DNA from: Leifsonia sp. Root227
GTDB lineage: Bacteria > Actinomycetota > Actinomycetes > Actinomycetales > Microbacteriaceae
Assembly: GCF_001428745.1 (NCBI RefSeq)
Contig: NZ_LMIO01000003.1
Location: forward strand, 868,001 to 932,000
Reading direction: 5' to 3'
DNA length: 64,000 nt
A model generated the notes under the pieces. It worked only from the letters and a program-made list of their open reading frames with translations, was not told the origin of the DNA and did not search any database. Made by a program: the position numbers and the translations under genes. Below, in pieces: positions 23,145-32,333 of the stretch (position 1 is its first letter; each line of letters begins with the position of its first letter).

Positions 23145-24449
23145 ATGATGCAGACCATTGATCTCCGCGGAATCCAGCCTACCCGCGCCGCCTTCCAGCG
23201 CGTCGTCCCCCGTCCCGTCGTGGACGTGTCGGTCGCGCTCACGGTGGCGTCCGAGCTGATCGAGGATGTGAAGACGCATGGCGCAGCGGCTCTTGCCGCG
23301 CAGGCGGAGAGGTTCGACGGTGGCGCCCCCGCCTCGGTGCGGGTGCCGCAGGAGGACATCGACCGCGCGGTCGAGAACCTGCCGGCGGATGTCCGCTCGG
23401 CACTCGAGGAGGCCATCGCCCGCGTGCGCGAGGCGACAGCAGCCCAGGTGCCTCCGCCGGCGGAGACCCGCATCGGTCCAGGCGCGACCGTCGTGCAGCG
23501 CTGGCAGCCGGTCGAGCGAGCAGGACTCTACGTTCCTGGCGGCAAGGCCGCCTACCCGTCGAGCGTCGTCATGAACGCGGTGCCTGCGCAGGTCGCAGGC
23601 GTCGCATCCATCGCTCTCGTCAGCCCGCCGCAGCGCGAGTTCGGGGGATCGGTGCACCCCGCCATCCTCGGCGCTGCCGGACTGCTCGGCATCGACGAGG
23701 TGTACGCGATGGGCGGCGCCGGTGCGATCGGCGCGCTCGCCTGGGGCGTCGAAGAGATCGGGCTCGAGCCTGTGCAGGTCATCACCGGCCCAGGCAACAT
23801 CTACGTCGCCGCAGCGAAGCGTGTCGTGCGCGGGCAGACCGGCATCGATGCGGAGGCGGGCACCACGGAGATCCTGGTGATCGCCGACGACACTGCGGAT
23901 GCGCGGTTCGTCGCCGCCGACCTGGTCAGCCAGGCGGAACACGACGAGGCTGCTGCCTCCCTGCTCGTCACCGACAGCCCGGCCTTCGCCGAGCGCGTCG
24001 TGGCGGAGCTGGAGGCCATCGCTTCTGCCACCAAGCACGCGGAGCGCGTTCGGACCGCGCTCTCCGGTCAGCAGTCTGCCATCGTGCTCGTCGACGACGT
24101 GGCCGCGGCCGCCGCGTTCAGCAACGCATACGGTCCCGAGCACCTGGAGATCCAGACCGCCGACCCGGATGCGGTCCTCGCCACCATCGACAGCGCCGGC
24201 GCCATCTTCCTCGGCGCCCACTCTCCGGTGAGCCTCGGCGACTACCTCGCCGGCTCCAACCACGTGCTGCCCACCGGCGGTCAGGCGCGGTTCTCGTCCG
24301 GACTCGGCGCGTACTCGTTCCTGCGCCCACAACAGGTCATCCGGTACGACCGTCCTGCGCTGCAGCAGGTGGCGGATCGCATCGTCGCGCTCTCCAGTGC
24401 TGAGGATCTGCCGGCGCACGGCGAGGCCGTGACCGCGCGTTTCCCGTAG
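23145..24449 (+). CDS. hisD: Histidinol dehydrogenase HisD
   Basis: HisD (434 residues) catalyses the last two steps of histidine biosynthesis, oxidising L-histidinol to L-histidine with 2 NAD and a catalytic zinc. Conserved blocks include AGLYVPGGKAAYPSSVVMNAVPAQ (NAD site), GAIGALAWGVEE, DLVSQAEHDE (zinc/catalytic Glu-His region) and YGPEHLEI. The C-terminal HVLPTGGQARFSSGLGAYSFL block is complete. No other his genes follow in this window; nrdR comes next. ATG 23145 and ATG 23148 are adjacent alternatives. Confidence 0.96.
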   Translation: MMQTIDLRGIQPTRAAFQRVVPRPVVDVSVALTVASELIEDVKTHGAAALAAQAERFDGGAPASVRVPQEDIDRAVENLPADVRSALEEAIARVREATAAQVPPPAETRIGPGATVVQRWQPVERAGLYVPGGKAAYPSSVVMNAVPAQVAGVASIALVSPPQREFGGSVHPAILGAAGLLGIDEVYAMGGAGAIGALAWGVEEIGLEPVQVITGPGNIYVAAAKRVVRGQTGIDAEAGTTEILVIADDTADARFVAADLVSQAEHDEAAASLLVTDSPAFAERVVAELEAIASATKHAERVRTALSGQQSAIVLVDDVAAAAAFSNAYGPEHLEIQTADPDAVLATIDSAGAIFLGAHSPVSLGDYLAGSNHVLPTGGQARFSSGLGAYSFLRPQQVIRYDRPALQQVADRIVALSSAEDLPAHGEAVTARFP

Positions 24450-24486
24450 AGCGCCGCACGTCCCCAGGATGGGGTCTGTCGAACGG

Positions 24487-24492
24487 TAGAAT
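24487..24492 (+). promoter_or_regulatory. Candidate -10 box (TAGAAT) for nrdR
   Basis: TAGAAT is 9 nt upstream of ATG 24502 with no Shine-Dalgarno in between, so a near-leaderless mRNA is predicted. Confidence 0.45.
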
Positions 24493-24501
24493 CGTCTCAC
24501 C

Positions 24502-24984
24502 ATGTTCTGCCCTTTCTGCCGCCACCCGGATTCCCGTGTCATCGACTCCCGCACGAGCGACGACGGGCTGTCGATCCGTCGCCGTCGGCAGTGCCCGGAG
24601 TGCGGTCGCCGGTTCTCCACCACGGAGACGGCGAGCCTGAGCGTCATCAAGCGCAGCGGAGTGGCCGAACCGTTCAGCCGCGAGAAGATCGTGCTCGGCG
24701 TCCGCAAGGCCTGCCAGGGTCGTCCGGTGACGGACTCGGACCTCGCCGTGCTGGCGCAGAAGGTGGAGGAGACCATCCGCTCCACCGGCGCATCGCAGAT
24801 CGAGGCCAACGACATCGGCCTCGCCATCCTGCCGCCGCTGCGGGAACTCGACGAGGTCGCCTATCTGCGATTCGCGAGCGTCTACCAGGGCTTCGACTCC
24901 CTCGACGACTTCGACGACGCCATCCAGCAGCTCCGCATCGAGCACCACGGCGACCCGGTGGATGCGCAGACCGGCACCGTCTGA
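24502..24984 (+). CDS. nrdR: Transcriptional repressor NrdR
   Basis: NrdR (160 residues) is the zinc-ribbon plus ATP-cone repressor of ribonucleotide reductase genes. The zinc ligands are C3, C6, C31 and C34 (MFCPFC ... QCPEC). The ATP-cone domain begins at about residue 48 ([29 protein letters not shown]) and senses ATP/dATP. Length and sequence match the family throughout. Its nrd targets are outside the window. It is flanked by hisD and pyrD in the same direction but appears to have its own promoter. Confidence 0.97.
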   Translation: MFCPFCRHPDSRVIDSRTSDDGLSIRRRRQCPECGRRFSTTETASLSVIKRSGVAEPFSREKIVLGVRKACQGRPVTDSDLAVLAQKVEETIRSTGASQIEANDIGLAILPPLRELDEVAYLRFASVYQGFDSLDDFDDAIQQLRIEHHGDPVDAQTGTV

Positions 24985-25042
24985 CGGTCGCTCGACGTCC
25001 GGCGGGATCGCCACCTGACACGCCGCCGCGCCGCGCGCCCGG

Positions 25043-25048
25043 TATCCT
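25043..25048 (+). promoter_or_regulatory. Candidate -10 box (TATCCT) for pyrD
   Basis: TATCCT ends 9 nt before ATG 25058. The weak purine run ACAGG is too close to the start to be a normal ribosome site, so a very short leader is likely. Confidence 0.4.
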
Positions 25049-25057
25049 CGTACAGGC

Positions 25058-26101
25058 ATGTATCGCACACTCTTCTCCCTCGTCCTGTCGAAGCTCGATC
25101 CTGAGCGCGCACACCACCTGGCGTTCCTGGTGATCCGCGCCCTCCCCGTGCTGGGGCTCGGCCGTCTCGTACGCCGGTTCACCGCCCCGGATGCGTCCCT
25201 CGCCGTCGAGGCCCTCGGCCTGCGGTTCGACTCGCCGTTCGGCGTTGCGGCCGGGTTCGACAAGAACGGCGAGGCCGTGCTCGGTCTCGGCGCACTCGGT
25301 TTCGGTCACGTCGAGGTGGGCACCATCACCGCCATCGCGCAGCCGGGCAACGACAAGCCGCGCCTGTTCCGTCTCATCCCCGACCGCGCGGTCATCAACA
25401 GGATGGGGTTCAACAACCAGGGCGCCGGGGCCGCGGCCAACCGGCTGCTCGGCGTCGTGCGCAGGCGGAGCCGCCCTGTGCTCGGCGTCAACATCGGCAA
25501 GAGCCGCGTCGTCGCCGTCGAGGACGCGACGGCCGACTACCTCACCAGCGCCCGCGCCCTCGCGCCGGTCGCCGACTACCTCGTCGTGAACGTCAGCTCG
25601 CCGAACACTCCCGGCCTGCGCGGCCTGCAGGAGCTCGACCTCCTCGCTCCGCTGCTCAGCGCCGTGAAAGAGGTCGCGGGGGAGAAGCCGCTCCTGGTCA
25701 AGATCGCGCCCGACCTCACCGACGAGCAGGTCGCGAAGATCGCCGAGCTCGTGGTCGACCTCGGTCTCGCCGGCATCATCGCCACGAATACGACCATCAG
25801 CCGCGACGGCCTGCGCACAGACCCCGCCGTGGTCGAGGCGGCGGGCGCCGGCGGCCTGTCCGGCGCTCCGCTGGCCGACAGGTCGCTCGCCGTGCTGAAA
25901 CTGATCCGCGCGAACGTCCCGGCCGACCTCTGCGTCATCTCGGTCGGCGGCGTCGAGACGGCCGCCGATGTGCAGGCGCGATTGGATGCGGGCGCCACCC
26001 TGGTGCAGGGATACACCGCGTTCCTCTACCTCGGCCCGCTGTGGGCCAGGCAGATCAACCGCGGACTACTCCGCCTCCGGCGTCCCCTGGTGGAAGCGTA
26101 G
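25058..26101 (+). CDS. pyrD: Dihydroorotate dehydrogenase, quinone-dependent (class 2)
   Basis: PyrD (347 residues) oxidises dihydroorotate to orotate in pyrimidine synthesis and passes electrons through FMN to the quinone pool. The N-terminal amphipathic extension (MYRTLFSLVLSKLDPERAHHLAF) and the catalytic-serine context VNVSSPNTPGLRGLQ mark class 2, membrane-associated enzymes. FMN and substrate blocks GVAAGFDKNGEAV, NRMGFNNQGA, LVKIAPDLTDEQ and ISVGGVETAADVQARLDAGA are all visible. The last 36 bases overlap the 3' end of the convergent RNase HI fusion gene. Confidence 0.96.
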   Translation: MYRTLFSLVLSKLDPERAHHLAFLVIRALPVLGLGRLVRRFTAPDASLAVEALGLRFDSPFGVAAGFDKNGEAVLGLGALGFGHVEVGTITAIAQPGNDKPRLFRLIPDRAVINRMGFNNQGAGAAANRLLGVVRRRSRPVLGVNIGKSRVVAVEDATADYLTSARALAPVADYLVVNVSSPNTPGLRGLQELDLLAPLLSAVKEVAGEKPLLVKIAPDLTDEQVAKIAELVVDLGLAGIIATNTTISRDGLRTDPAVVEAAGAGGLSGAPLADRSLAVLKLIRANVPADLCVISVGGVETAADVQARLDAGATLVQGYTAFLYLGPLWARQINRGLLRLRRPLVEA

Positions 26102-27010
26102 CCGCCAGCGGCCGTCGACCCGCAGCCAGAGCGAGCTGCGCAGGGAGCTGCCACGCGCATCCACAGTGCGGGAGGTGAGCAGGATGATCTCGGGGGAAAG
26201 CGCTTCGGTGCCGAGCACGTCCAGACCGGCGGCGGCAGCACCGTCGTCCGCGGCGATCTCCTGCACGATGGCGTCGCGTCCCCAGAGTCGCCCTGAGCGC
26301 CCGATCTCCTCGAAATCGGGGTGCAGCAGTGCCGCGACCCTGGAGGCGTCTGCGCGCACCGCTGGGTCGAGCAGTTCGCGCTCCAGGCGCACGACGGCCT
26401 CCGCGTCGGTCTCTGCTGCGCTCAGTTCTTCTGCTTCGAGGTCGCCGAACAGGTCGAGCTCGACGCTCTCCTGCGCGGCGCCGACACCGGCAGCGGCAGG
26501 GGCCGTCCCCTCGATCAGCTCGCCCGTCGCCTCATCGGCACGGGCACGGCCGGGCCAGCCCGGTCCGATCGGGATGGGCTCGCCCTTCTGATACGCCGTC
26601 GCCACGGCTCGGGCGCGCACGTCGGCCGCCTCGTTGAGTTCGTGACCGGCGTGGCCCTTGACCCACTCGAAGGTGTACGTGCGGCCCTGAACGGCGCGGT
26701 CCAGCCGCTCCAGCAGCTCGCGGTTGAGCACGGGGGAGCCGTCTGCCTTGCGCCAGCCCTTGCGCTTCCAGCCCGGCATCCACTTGGTGACGGCGTTGAT
26801 GACGTACTGGCTGTCGCACAGGATGCGCAGGTCTTCGTCGAGGTGAGCCGTGGAGTCGAGCAGGTCGATCACGGCCATCAGCTCGCCCTGGTTGTTGGTG
26901 CCGTGCGGCCACCCGCCGGCTGCCCAGGTGGTGTCGTCGACGTACCACGCCCACCCGGCAGGACCAGGATTGCCCAGTGCGGAGCCGTCCGCTGCTGCGA
27001 CGATCGTCAC
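26066..27010 (-). CDS. rnhA: Ribonuclease HI fused to a C-terminal DUF4440/SnoaL-like domain
   Basis: This 314-residue protein has two domains. Residues about 1-150 form an RNase HI domain that cleaves RNA in RNA-DNA hybrids, with the acidic residues in ADGSALGNPGP, NNQGELMAVIDLLD, LCDSQYVINAV and GHAGHELNEAADVRA, in the E. coli-like order D-E-D-D. A linker (about 150-205) is followed by a DUF4440-type domain (LLHPDFEEIGRSGRLWGRDAIVQEI ... WRLRFHQGTP) of unknown role here. GTG 27010 is chosen because it follows the DUF3043 stop by 2 bases and begins the RNase H beta strand. The frame open to 27205 upstream lies inside the DUF3043 gene. Confidence 0.88.
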   Translation of the reverse strand: MTIVAAADGSALGNPGPAGWAWYVDDTTWAAGGWPHGTNNQGELMAVIDLLDSTAHLDEDLRILCDSQYVINAVTKWMPGWKRKGWRKADGSPVLNRELLERLDRAVQGRTYTFEWVKGHAGHELNEAADVRARAVATAYQKGEPIPIGPGWPGRARADEATGELIEGTAPAAAGVGAAQESVELDLFGDLEAEELSAAETDAEAVVRLERELLDPAVRADASRVAALLHPDFEEIGRSGRLWGRDAIVQEIAADDGAAAAGLDVLGTEALSPEIILLTSRTVDARGSSLRSSLWLRVDGRWRLRFHQGTPEAE

Positions 27011-27012
27011 GG

Positions 27013-27609
27013 TCAGCTGGGGAACTGGCCGCGCTTGACCTGCGGCTTCGGCAGGCGCATCACGCGCAGCTGCAGAGCACGCATGGCCGCGTACCAGCGG
27101 ACACCGCGCTCGACCTTGCTCTCGCCGAACTTCTCGCGCAGGCGCTTGCGCACCAGGAGGCCGAGGACGAAGCAGTCGATGACGGCGATGGCGAAGAACG
27201 CCCACAGGGCGAGCAGTCCGTACACCTGGAAGTATCCGGGCAGGAAGGAGAGCACGATCACCAGCAGCATGACGGGGATGAGGTACTCGCCGATGCTGAA
27301 GCGCGCATCCACGTAGTCGCGGACATAGCGGCGCTGTGGACCGCGGTCGCGGGCCGTGAGGTAGCGGTCGTCCCCGGCTGCCATGCCGAGGCGCGCCTTC
27401 TCGCGGGCCTCCGACGTCTTTGCGCGTGCCTGACGTGCCGCCTCCTTGCGGTCCTCCGGCACCAGGGGGCGCTTGCGGGCGGCCTCCTGCTCACGGCGGG
27501 TCGGGGTCGGGGCGCCCTTGCCCTGCCTCAGACGCTCAGCCGTCTCTTCTGCGGTCTCGGTGACCGGCGTCTCCGCCTTGGTCGCCTGCGGGTTCTCTCG
27601 TTTTGCCAA
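27013..27609 (-). CDS. DUF3043-family membrane protein
   Basis: This protein of about 198 residues is conserved in actinobacteria and has no assigned function. The N-terminal 110 residues are charged and Lys/Arg/Glu-rich (TRREQEAARKRPLVPEDRKEA), with the family motif DRYLTARDRGPQRRYVRDYVDARF. Two membrane helices follow (about residues 118-165) with a basic cytoplasmic tail. The start is probably TTG 27609, giving MAKRENPQ, with AAGG 7 bases upstream; TTG 27615 is an alternative. It is divergent from the dipeptidase gene and likely co-transcribed with the RNase HI fusion. Confidence 0.82.
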   Translation of the reverse strand: MAKRENPQATKAETPVTETAEETAERLRQGKGAPTPTRREQEAARKRPLVPEDRKEAARQARAKTSEAREKARLGMAAGDDRYLTARDRGPQRRYVRDYVDARFSIGEYLIPVMLLVIVLSFLPGYFQVYGLLALWAFFAIAVIDCFVLGLLVRKRLREKFGESKVERGVRWYAAMRALQLRVMRLPKPQVKRGQFPS

Positions 27610-27638
27610 CGTCAAGCCTTCGGTTCGTGGGGTCCGCT

Positions 27639-27644
27639 TAAGAT
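27639..27644 (+). promoter_or_regulatory. Candidate -10 box (TAAGAT) for the M20 dipeptidase gene
   Basis: TAAGAT lies 7 nt before ATG 27652 in the 42-base divergent gap, and no Shine-Dalgarno is present, consistent with a leaderless message. Confidence 0.45.
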
Positions 27645-27651
27645 TACCGTC

Positions 27652-29079
27652 ATGACGAACGGACAGCAGACCCCGCCCACCGAACCCACAGCAGCAGAGC
27701 AGGCCGTGCGCGCCAGCGTGGAGGCGGCGATGCCGTCGACCGTCGCCGATCTCGCGTCGCTCGTGCGCATCCCGTCGGTGTCCTGGTCGGCGTTCGACCC
27801 TGCGAACGTCGCCGCAAGCGCCGCCGCCGTCGCGAAGCTCCTGGAGGACACCGGCGCGTTCGAGAGCGTCCAGATCAAGCGCGCTCCGATCGGCGAGGGG
27901 GCTGAGGACGGCCAGCCGGCCGTGCTCGCCACGCGCGCCGCGAAGAACGGCCGTCCGACCGTGCTGCTCTACGCCCACCACGACGTGCAGCCCCAGGGCA
28001 AGGACGAGGACTGGAACACCCCGCCGTTCGAGCCGACCGTCCGCGGAGACCGGATGTACGGCCGCGGAGCCGCGGACGACAAGGCAGGGGTGATGGCGCA
28101 CGTCGCCAGCGTCCGGGCCATCGTGGATGCGCTCGGCGACGACTTCGACCTCGGCCTCGCCGTGTTCATCGAAGGGGAGGAGGAGTTCGGCTCCCGTTCC
28201 TTCGCCAACTTCCTGCAGCAGAACAAGGACGCGCTCGAAGCGGACGTGATCGTGGTCGCCGACTCCGACAACGTGGACATCGACACGCCGGCGCTCACGG
28301 TGTCGCTGCGTGGCAACGTGACCTTCCGCCTCACCGTGTCGACCCTGGAGCACGCGTCGCACTCCGGGATGTTCGGCGGTGCGGCGCCGGACGCGATGCT
28401 CGCCATGGTCACACTGCTCGCCACCCTGCACGACGAGAACGGCTCTGTCGCCGTCGACGGCTTCACCGGTCGCACGGACGCCGCCGAACCGCCCGTCGTC
28501 ACCGAGGAGCAGTTCCGCGAGGAGGCGGCGCTGCTCGACGGCGTGACGCCCATCGGCACCGGTCCCATCCTGTCCAGGATGTGGTCCCAGCCGACCGTCA
28601 CGGTCACCGGCATCGACGCGCCGAGCGTCGCCAACGCATCCAACACGCTGCTGCCGAGCGTCGCCGTGCGGATCAGCGCGCGCGTCGCGCCAGGGCAGCC
28701 TGCGGCGGACGCGTACGCGGCGCTGGAGCGCCACCTGCGCGCCAACGCGCCGTTCGGGGCGCACATCGCCATCGACGACGTCGACACAGGCGAGGCGTTC
28801 CTTGTCGACACGAACGGCTGGGCGGCCACAGAGGCGAAGCGGGCGATGACGGATGCGTGGGGCAAGGAGGCCGTCGAGACCGGCGTCGGAGGCTCCATCC
28901 CGTTCATCGCCGACCTGGTGCGCGAGTTCCCGGAGGCGCAGATCCTGGTCACCGGTGTGGAGGACCCCGACTCGCGCGCGCACAGCCCGAACGAGTCGCT
29001 GCACCTCGGGGTCTTCAAGCGGGCGATCCTCGCGGAGGCCCTGTTGCTCGCCCGCCTGGACGCGCGCACGGAGGGCTGA
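27652..29079 (+). CDS. M20/M25/M40-family dipeptidase (zinc metallopeptidase)
   Basis: This 475-residue M20 family hydrolase probably cleaves dipeptides or related amides in the cytoplasm. Metal-site motifs are clear: LLYAHHDVQP (His, Asp), GRGAADDKAGVMAH (bridging Asp), FIEGEEEFGS (catalytic Glu and metal Glu), and near the end GVEDPDSRAHSPNES (metal His). A dimerisation domain lies at about residues 215-330. ATG 27652 follows a -10 box directly; the longer frame upstream is antisense to DUF3043. The exact substrate is unknown. Confidence 0.9.
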   Translation: MTNGQQTPPTEPTAAEQAVRASVEAAMPSTVADLASLVRIPSVSWSAFDPANVAASAAAVAKLLEDTGAFESVQIKRAPIGEGAEDGQPAVLATRAAKNGRPTVLLYAHHDVQPQGKDEDWNTPPFEPTVRGDRMYGRGAADDKAGVMAHVASVRAIVDALGDDFDLGLAVFIEGEEEFGSRSFANFLQQNKDALEADVIVVADSDNVDIDTPALTVSLRGNVTFRLTVSTLEHASHSGMFGGAAPDAMLAMVTLLATLHDENGSVAVDGFTGRTDAAEPPVVTEEQFREEAALLDGVTPIGTGPILSRMWSQPTVTVTGIDAPSVANASNTLLPSVAVRISARVAPGQPAADAYAALERHLRANAPFGAHIAIDDVDTGEAFLVDTNGWAATEAKRAMTDAWGKEAVETGVGGSIPFIADLVREFPEAQILVTGVEDPDSRAHSPNESLHLGVFKRAILAEALLLARLDARTEG

Positions 29080-29098
29080 CACCGGCGTCACGGAATGC

Positions 29099-29119
29099 CC
29101 GGGGTGATTTCCCGGTTTT
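29099..29119 (+). terminator. Weak hairpin with T run after the dipeptidase gene
   Basis: CCGGG (29099-29103) pairs with CCCGG (29111-29115), followed by TTTT. The stem is only 5 bp, so this is at best a minor terminator; it lies just before the erpA -10 box. Confidence 0.3.
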
Positions 29120-29125
29120 CCGACG

Positions 29126-29131
29126 TAGAAT
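29126..29131 (+). promoter_or_regulatory. Candidate -10 box (TAGAAT) for the A-type Fe-S carrier gene
   Basis: TAGAAT at 29126-29131, in a context (GTAGAATCGTC) nearly identical to the one before nrdR, predicts a start near 29138. This leaves about 42 nt of leader that carries a good Shine-Dalgarno (AAAAGGAG) before ATG 29180. Confidence 0.4.
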
Positions 29132-29179
29132 CGTCCCAGATTTTCCAGAAGTCCGAACAAGACCCGTAAAAGGAGTCCC

Positions 29180-29536
29180 ATGACAGACACAATGCTGACA
29201 GAGACGAAGGCGCACGGCGTCGGGCTGTCCGACGCCGCGGCGAGCAAGGTCAGGAGCCTGCTCGAGCAGGAAGGCCGCGACGACCTGCGCCTGCGCGTCG
29301 CCGTGCAGCCTGGTGGATGCTCCGGCCTGATCTACCAGCTCTACTTCGACGAGCGGATGCTCGACGGAGACGCCACGGTCGACTTCGACGGCGTCGAGGT
29401 CATCGTCGACAAGATGAGCGTCCCGTACCTCGATGGCGCGTCCATCGACTTCGAGGACACCATTCAGAAGCAGGGTTTCACCATCGACAACCCCAACGCA
29501 TCCGGTTCCTGCGCCTGCGGAGACTCGTTCCACTGA
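29180..29536 (+). CDS. erpA: A-type iron-sulfur cluster insertion protein (HesB/IscA/ErpA family)
   Basis: This 118-residue A-type carrier delivers Fe-S clusters to apoproteins such as the Rieske protein QcrA encoded nearby. The three cluster cysteines are C47 (PGGCSGLIY) and C111/C113 in SGSCACGDSFH at the C-terminus. The start ATG 29180 has a strong AAAAGGAG site; ATG 29192 is a shorter option. It is followed by a clear intrinsic terminator, so it is probably monocistronic. ErpA and IscA cannot be told apart from sequence alone. Confidence 0.93.
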   Translation: MTDTMLTETKAHGVGLSDAAASKVRSLLEQEGRDDLRLRVAVQPGGCSGLIYQLYFDERMLDGDATVDFDGVEVIVDKMSVPYLDGASIDFEDTIQKQGFTIDNPNASGSCACGDSFH

Positions 29537-29561
29537 GTTCCTATAGCACACGAAAAGGTTG

Positions 29562-29590
29562 AGGGCCGCCCCATCGGGGCGGCCCTTTCT
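29562..29590 (+). terminator. Intrinsic terminator after erpA
   Basis: A perfect 11-bp stem AGGGCCGCCCC/GGGGCGGCCCT with an ATC loop is followed by TTTCTGTT. It sits 25 bases after the stop codon and is the clearest Rho-independent terminator in the window. Confidence 0.92.
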
Positions 29591-29679
29591 GTTCAAATCG
29601 GCGCGTGCGGCGGAGTAGGGTGGATACAGCCAAATACAGTTACGTGTGAACTGTCCATGAGTCACTCGAAAGGTCACCG

Positions 29680-30567
29680 GTGCGTCACAATCGCCGTCTC
29701 CGATGGGCTGCCATCCCGATCGCAGCGACGCTCGCCGTCGTTCTCGCGGGATGCACGCAGGCACAGCTGAACGGATTCCTCCCCGGATTCGTCGAGGGTG
29801 AAGAGCCCGTCACCAACCACACGGAGCGCATCAGCGGCCTGTGGGTGACGAGCTGGATCGTCCTCCTCATCGTGGGTGTGATCGTCTGGGGTCTCATCGT
29901 CTGGGCGGTCATCATGTACCGCCGCCGCAAGGGACAGACCGGCCTGCCGGTCCAGATGCGGTACAACATGCCGATCGAGATCTTCTACACGATCGTTCCG
30001 CTCATCCTCGTGCTCGGCTTCTTCGCCTTCACGGCGCGCGACCAGAACGCCATCGAGCAGCCGTACGCGAAGCCGGACCTCAAGATCCAGGTGTACGCGA
30101 AGCAGTGGGCGTGGGACTTCAACTACGTGACGGACAACGTGTACGACCCGGGCATCCAGGTGCAGCCGGACGACGCGAGCGCCACCCCCGGTTCCGTGCA
30201 GGAGGGCGAGATCCCCACCCTGTACCTGCCGGAGGGTAAGAAGATCACGATCCAGCTCGACTCGCGCGACGTGATCCACTCCTTCTGGGTGCCGGCGATG
30301 CTTTACAAGAAGGACATCATCCCCGGCAAGACCAACTACATGTACTTCGAGACCACGGGCCGCACAGGCACGTTCGTCGGAAAGTGCGCCGAGCTCTGCG
30401 GCGAGTACCACTCTGCGATGCTCTTCAACGTGAAGATCGTTCCGCAGGATGTGTACGACGCCCACATCCAGAGCCTGCGCGACAAGGGCTTCGAGGGCCA
30501 GCTGGGCTCCGAGTACGACCGTAATCAGAACCTGCCCGGAACGGGCGCTCCCAAGGGTAACGAGTAG
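29680..30567 (+). CDS. ctaC: Cytochrome c oxidase subunit II (CtaC), lipoprotein
   Basis: Subunit II of the aa3-type oxidase (295 residues) receives electrons from cytochrome c through its CuA centre. A lipobox LAGC near residue 24 suggests processing by LspA and lipid anchoring. Two membrane helices follow, then a periplasmic-side cupredoxin domain. The CuA ligands are visible in DVIHSFW and [14 protein letters not shown] (two Cys, His, Met). The start is GTG 29680. A candidate -10 TAGGGT occurs at 29616-29621. It is the first gene of ctaC-ctaD-ctaF. Confidence 0.95.
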   Translation: MRHNRRLRWAAIPIAATLAVVLAGCTQAQLNGFLPGFVEGEEPVTNHTERISGLWVTSWIVLLIVGVIVWGLIVWAVIMYRRRKGQTGLPVQMRYNMPIEIFYTIVPLILVLGFFAFTARDQNAIEQPYAKPDLKIQVYAKQWAWDFNYVTDNVYDPGIQVQPDDASATPGSVQEGEIPTLYLPEGKKITIQLDSRDVIHSFWVPAMLYKKDIIPGKTNYMYFETTGRTGTFVGKCAELCGEYHSAMLFNVKIVPQDVYDAHIQSLRDKGFEGQLGSEYDRNQNLPGTGAPKGNE

Positions 30568-30578
30568 GGCATCCACGA

Positions 30579-32330
30579 ATGACGACGACAGCACCGGCCC
30601 CAGCGGCGACCACGGCGCCCGCACCGAAAGCCAATCCGGCCCTCGGCGCGAACCAGGTGGAGCGCAAGGGCAACATCCTCGTGAACTACATCACGTCGAC
30701 CGACCACAAGACGATCGGGTACATGTACCTGATCTCGTCGTTCATCTACTTCCTCATCGGTGGAGTGATGGCGCTCATCATCCGTGCTCAGCTGTTCGAG
30801 CCCGGACTGGAGGTCGTGCAGACCAAGGAGCAGTACAACCAGCTCTTCACCATGCACGGCACGATCATGCTGCTGATGTTCGCGACGCCGCTGTTCGCCG
30901 GCTTCGCCAATGTGCTCATGCCGCTGCAGATCGGTGCGCCTGACGTCGCGTTCCCGCGACTGAACGCTCTGGCGTACTGGTTCTACTCGTTCGGCTCGCT
31001 GATCGCGGTCGCCGGATTCCTCACCCCGCAGGGTGCAGCGTCGTTCGGCTGGTTCGCGTACGCGCCTCTATCGAGTACGACGTTCTCACCAGGGGTGGGA
31101 GGCAATCTCTGGGTGGTCGGCCTCGGTCTGTCCGGATTCGGAACCATCCTCGGTGCGGTGAACTTCATCACCACGATCATCACGATGCGCGCTCCTGGCA
31201 TGACGATGTTCCGCATGCCGATCTTCACCTGGAACACGCTCGTCACCTCGATCCTCGTTCTGATGGCCTTCCCGGTGCTCGCCGCCGCCATGTTCGCCCT
31301 CGCGGCCGACCGTGTCTTCGACGCCCACATCTACGACGCCGCCAACGGCGGAGCCCTGCTCTGGCAGCACTTGTTCTGGTTCTTCGGGCACCCGGAGGTC
31401 TACATCATCGCGCTGCCGTTCTTCGGCATCGTGTCGGAGATCTTCCCGGTGTTCAGCCGCAAGCCGATCTTCGGCTACAAGACCCTGATCTACGCGACGA
31501 TCGCGATCGCTGCCCTGTCCGTCACCGTGTGGGCTCACCACATGTACGTGACCGGCTCTGTGCTGCTGCCGTGGTTCTCGCTGATGACGATGCTCATCGC
31601 GGTGCCGACCGGTGTGAAGATCTTCAACTGGATCGGCACGATGTGGCGTGGCTCGCTAACGTTCGAGTCGCCGATGCTGTGGTCGATCGGCTTCCTGATC
31701 ACCTTCACTTTCGGTGGTCTGACCGGTGTCATCCTGGCGTCGCCGCCGCTCGACTTCCACGTGTCCGACACGTACTTCGTCGTCGCCCACTTCCACTACG
31801 TCGTCTTCGGAACCGTCGTCTTCGCGATGTTCGCCGGCTTCTACTTCTGGTGGCCGAAGTGGACGGGCAAGATGCTCAACGACCGGCTGGGCAAGTGGCA
31901 CTTCTGGCTGCTGTTCATCGGCTTCCACACCACCTTCCTCGTGCAGCACTGGCTGGGCGTCGTCGGTATGCCGCGTCGGTACGCGACCTACCTTCCGTCC
32001 GACGGCTTCACCTGGATGAACCAGCTCTCGTCGATCGGTGCAGGCATCCTCGCCATCTCGATGATCCCGTTCTTCGTGAACGTGTACCTCACGGCGCGCA
32101 ATGCCCCCAAGGTCACCGTGAACGACCCGTGGGGCTACGGCCGTTCGCTCGAATGGGCGACCAGCTGCCCGCCGCCGCGCCACAACTTCACGTCGATCCC
32201 GCGCATCCGTTCGGAGTCTCCCGCGTTCGACCTGAACCACCCGGAGGCGGGCATCCCGATCGGTGTCGGCGGAGCCAAGGACGCCCCGGACGCCCCCGTG
32301 CTCGACGTCGCGAACAACGAGGTGAAGTAA
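30579..32330 (+). CDS. ctaD: Cytochrome c oxidase subunit I (CtaD)
   Basis: This is the catalytic subunit of the aa3 oxidase (583 residues, about 12 membrane helices) that reduces O2 and pumps protons. The low-spin heme ligand region [12 protein letters not shown] is present. The CuB site is [11 protein letters not shown], with the cross-linked His-Tyr pair, plus AHHMYVTG. The heme ligands HFHYVVFG are intact, and the D-channel region is preserved. The N-terminus is an Ala/Pro-rich tail of about 25 residues. It starts 11 bases after ctaC. Confidence 0.97.
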   Translation: MTTTAPAPAATTAPAPKANPALGANQVERKGNILVNYITSTDHKTIGYMYLISSFIYFLIGGVMALIIRAQLFEPGLEVVQTKEQYNQLFTMHGTIMLLMFATPLFAGFANVLMPLQIGAPDVAFPRLNALAYWFYSFGSLIAVAGFLTPQGAASFGWFAYAPLSSTTFSPGVGGNLWVVGLGLSGFGTILGAVNFITTIITMRAPGMTMFRMPIFTWNTLVTSILVLMAFPVLAAAMFALAADRVFDAHIYDAANGGALLWQHLFWFFGHPEVYIIALPFFGIVSEIFPVFSRKPIFGYKTLIYATIAIAALSVTVWAHHMYVTGSVLLPWFSLMTMLIAVPTGVKIFNWIGTMWRGSLTFESPMLWSIGFLITFTFGGLTGVILASPPLDFHVSDTYFVVAHFHYVVFGTVVFAMFAGFYFWWPKWTGKMLNDRLGKWHFWLLFIGFHTTFLVQHWLGVVGMPRRYATYLPSDGFTWMNQLSSIGAGILAISMIPFFVNVYLTARNAPKVTVNDPWGYGRSLEWATSCPPPRHNFTSIPRIRSESPAFDLNHPEAGIPIGVGGAKDAPDAPVLDVANNEVK

Positions 32331-32333
32331 CCC

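Noticed and set aside
25014..25028. TGACACGCCGCCG between nrdR and pyrD as another copy of the repeat
   Set aside because: Only 8 bases match and no stem is present; the genes are co-directional.
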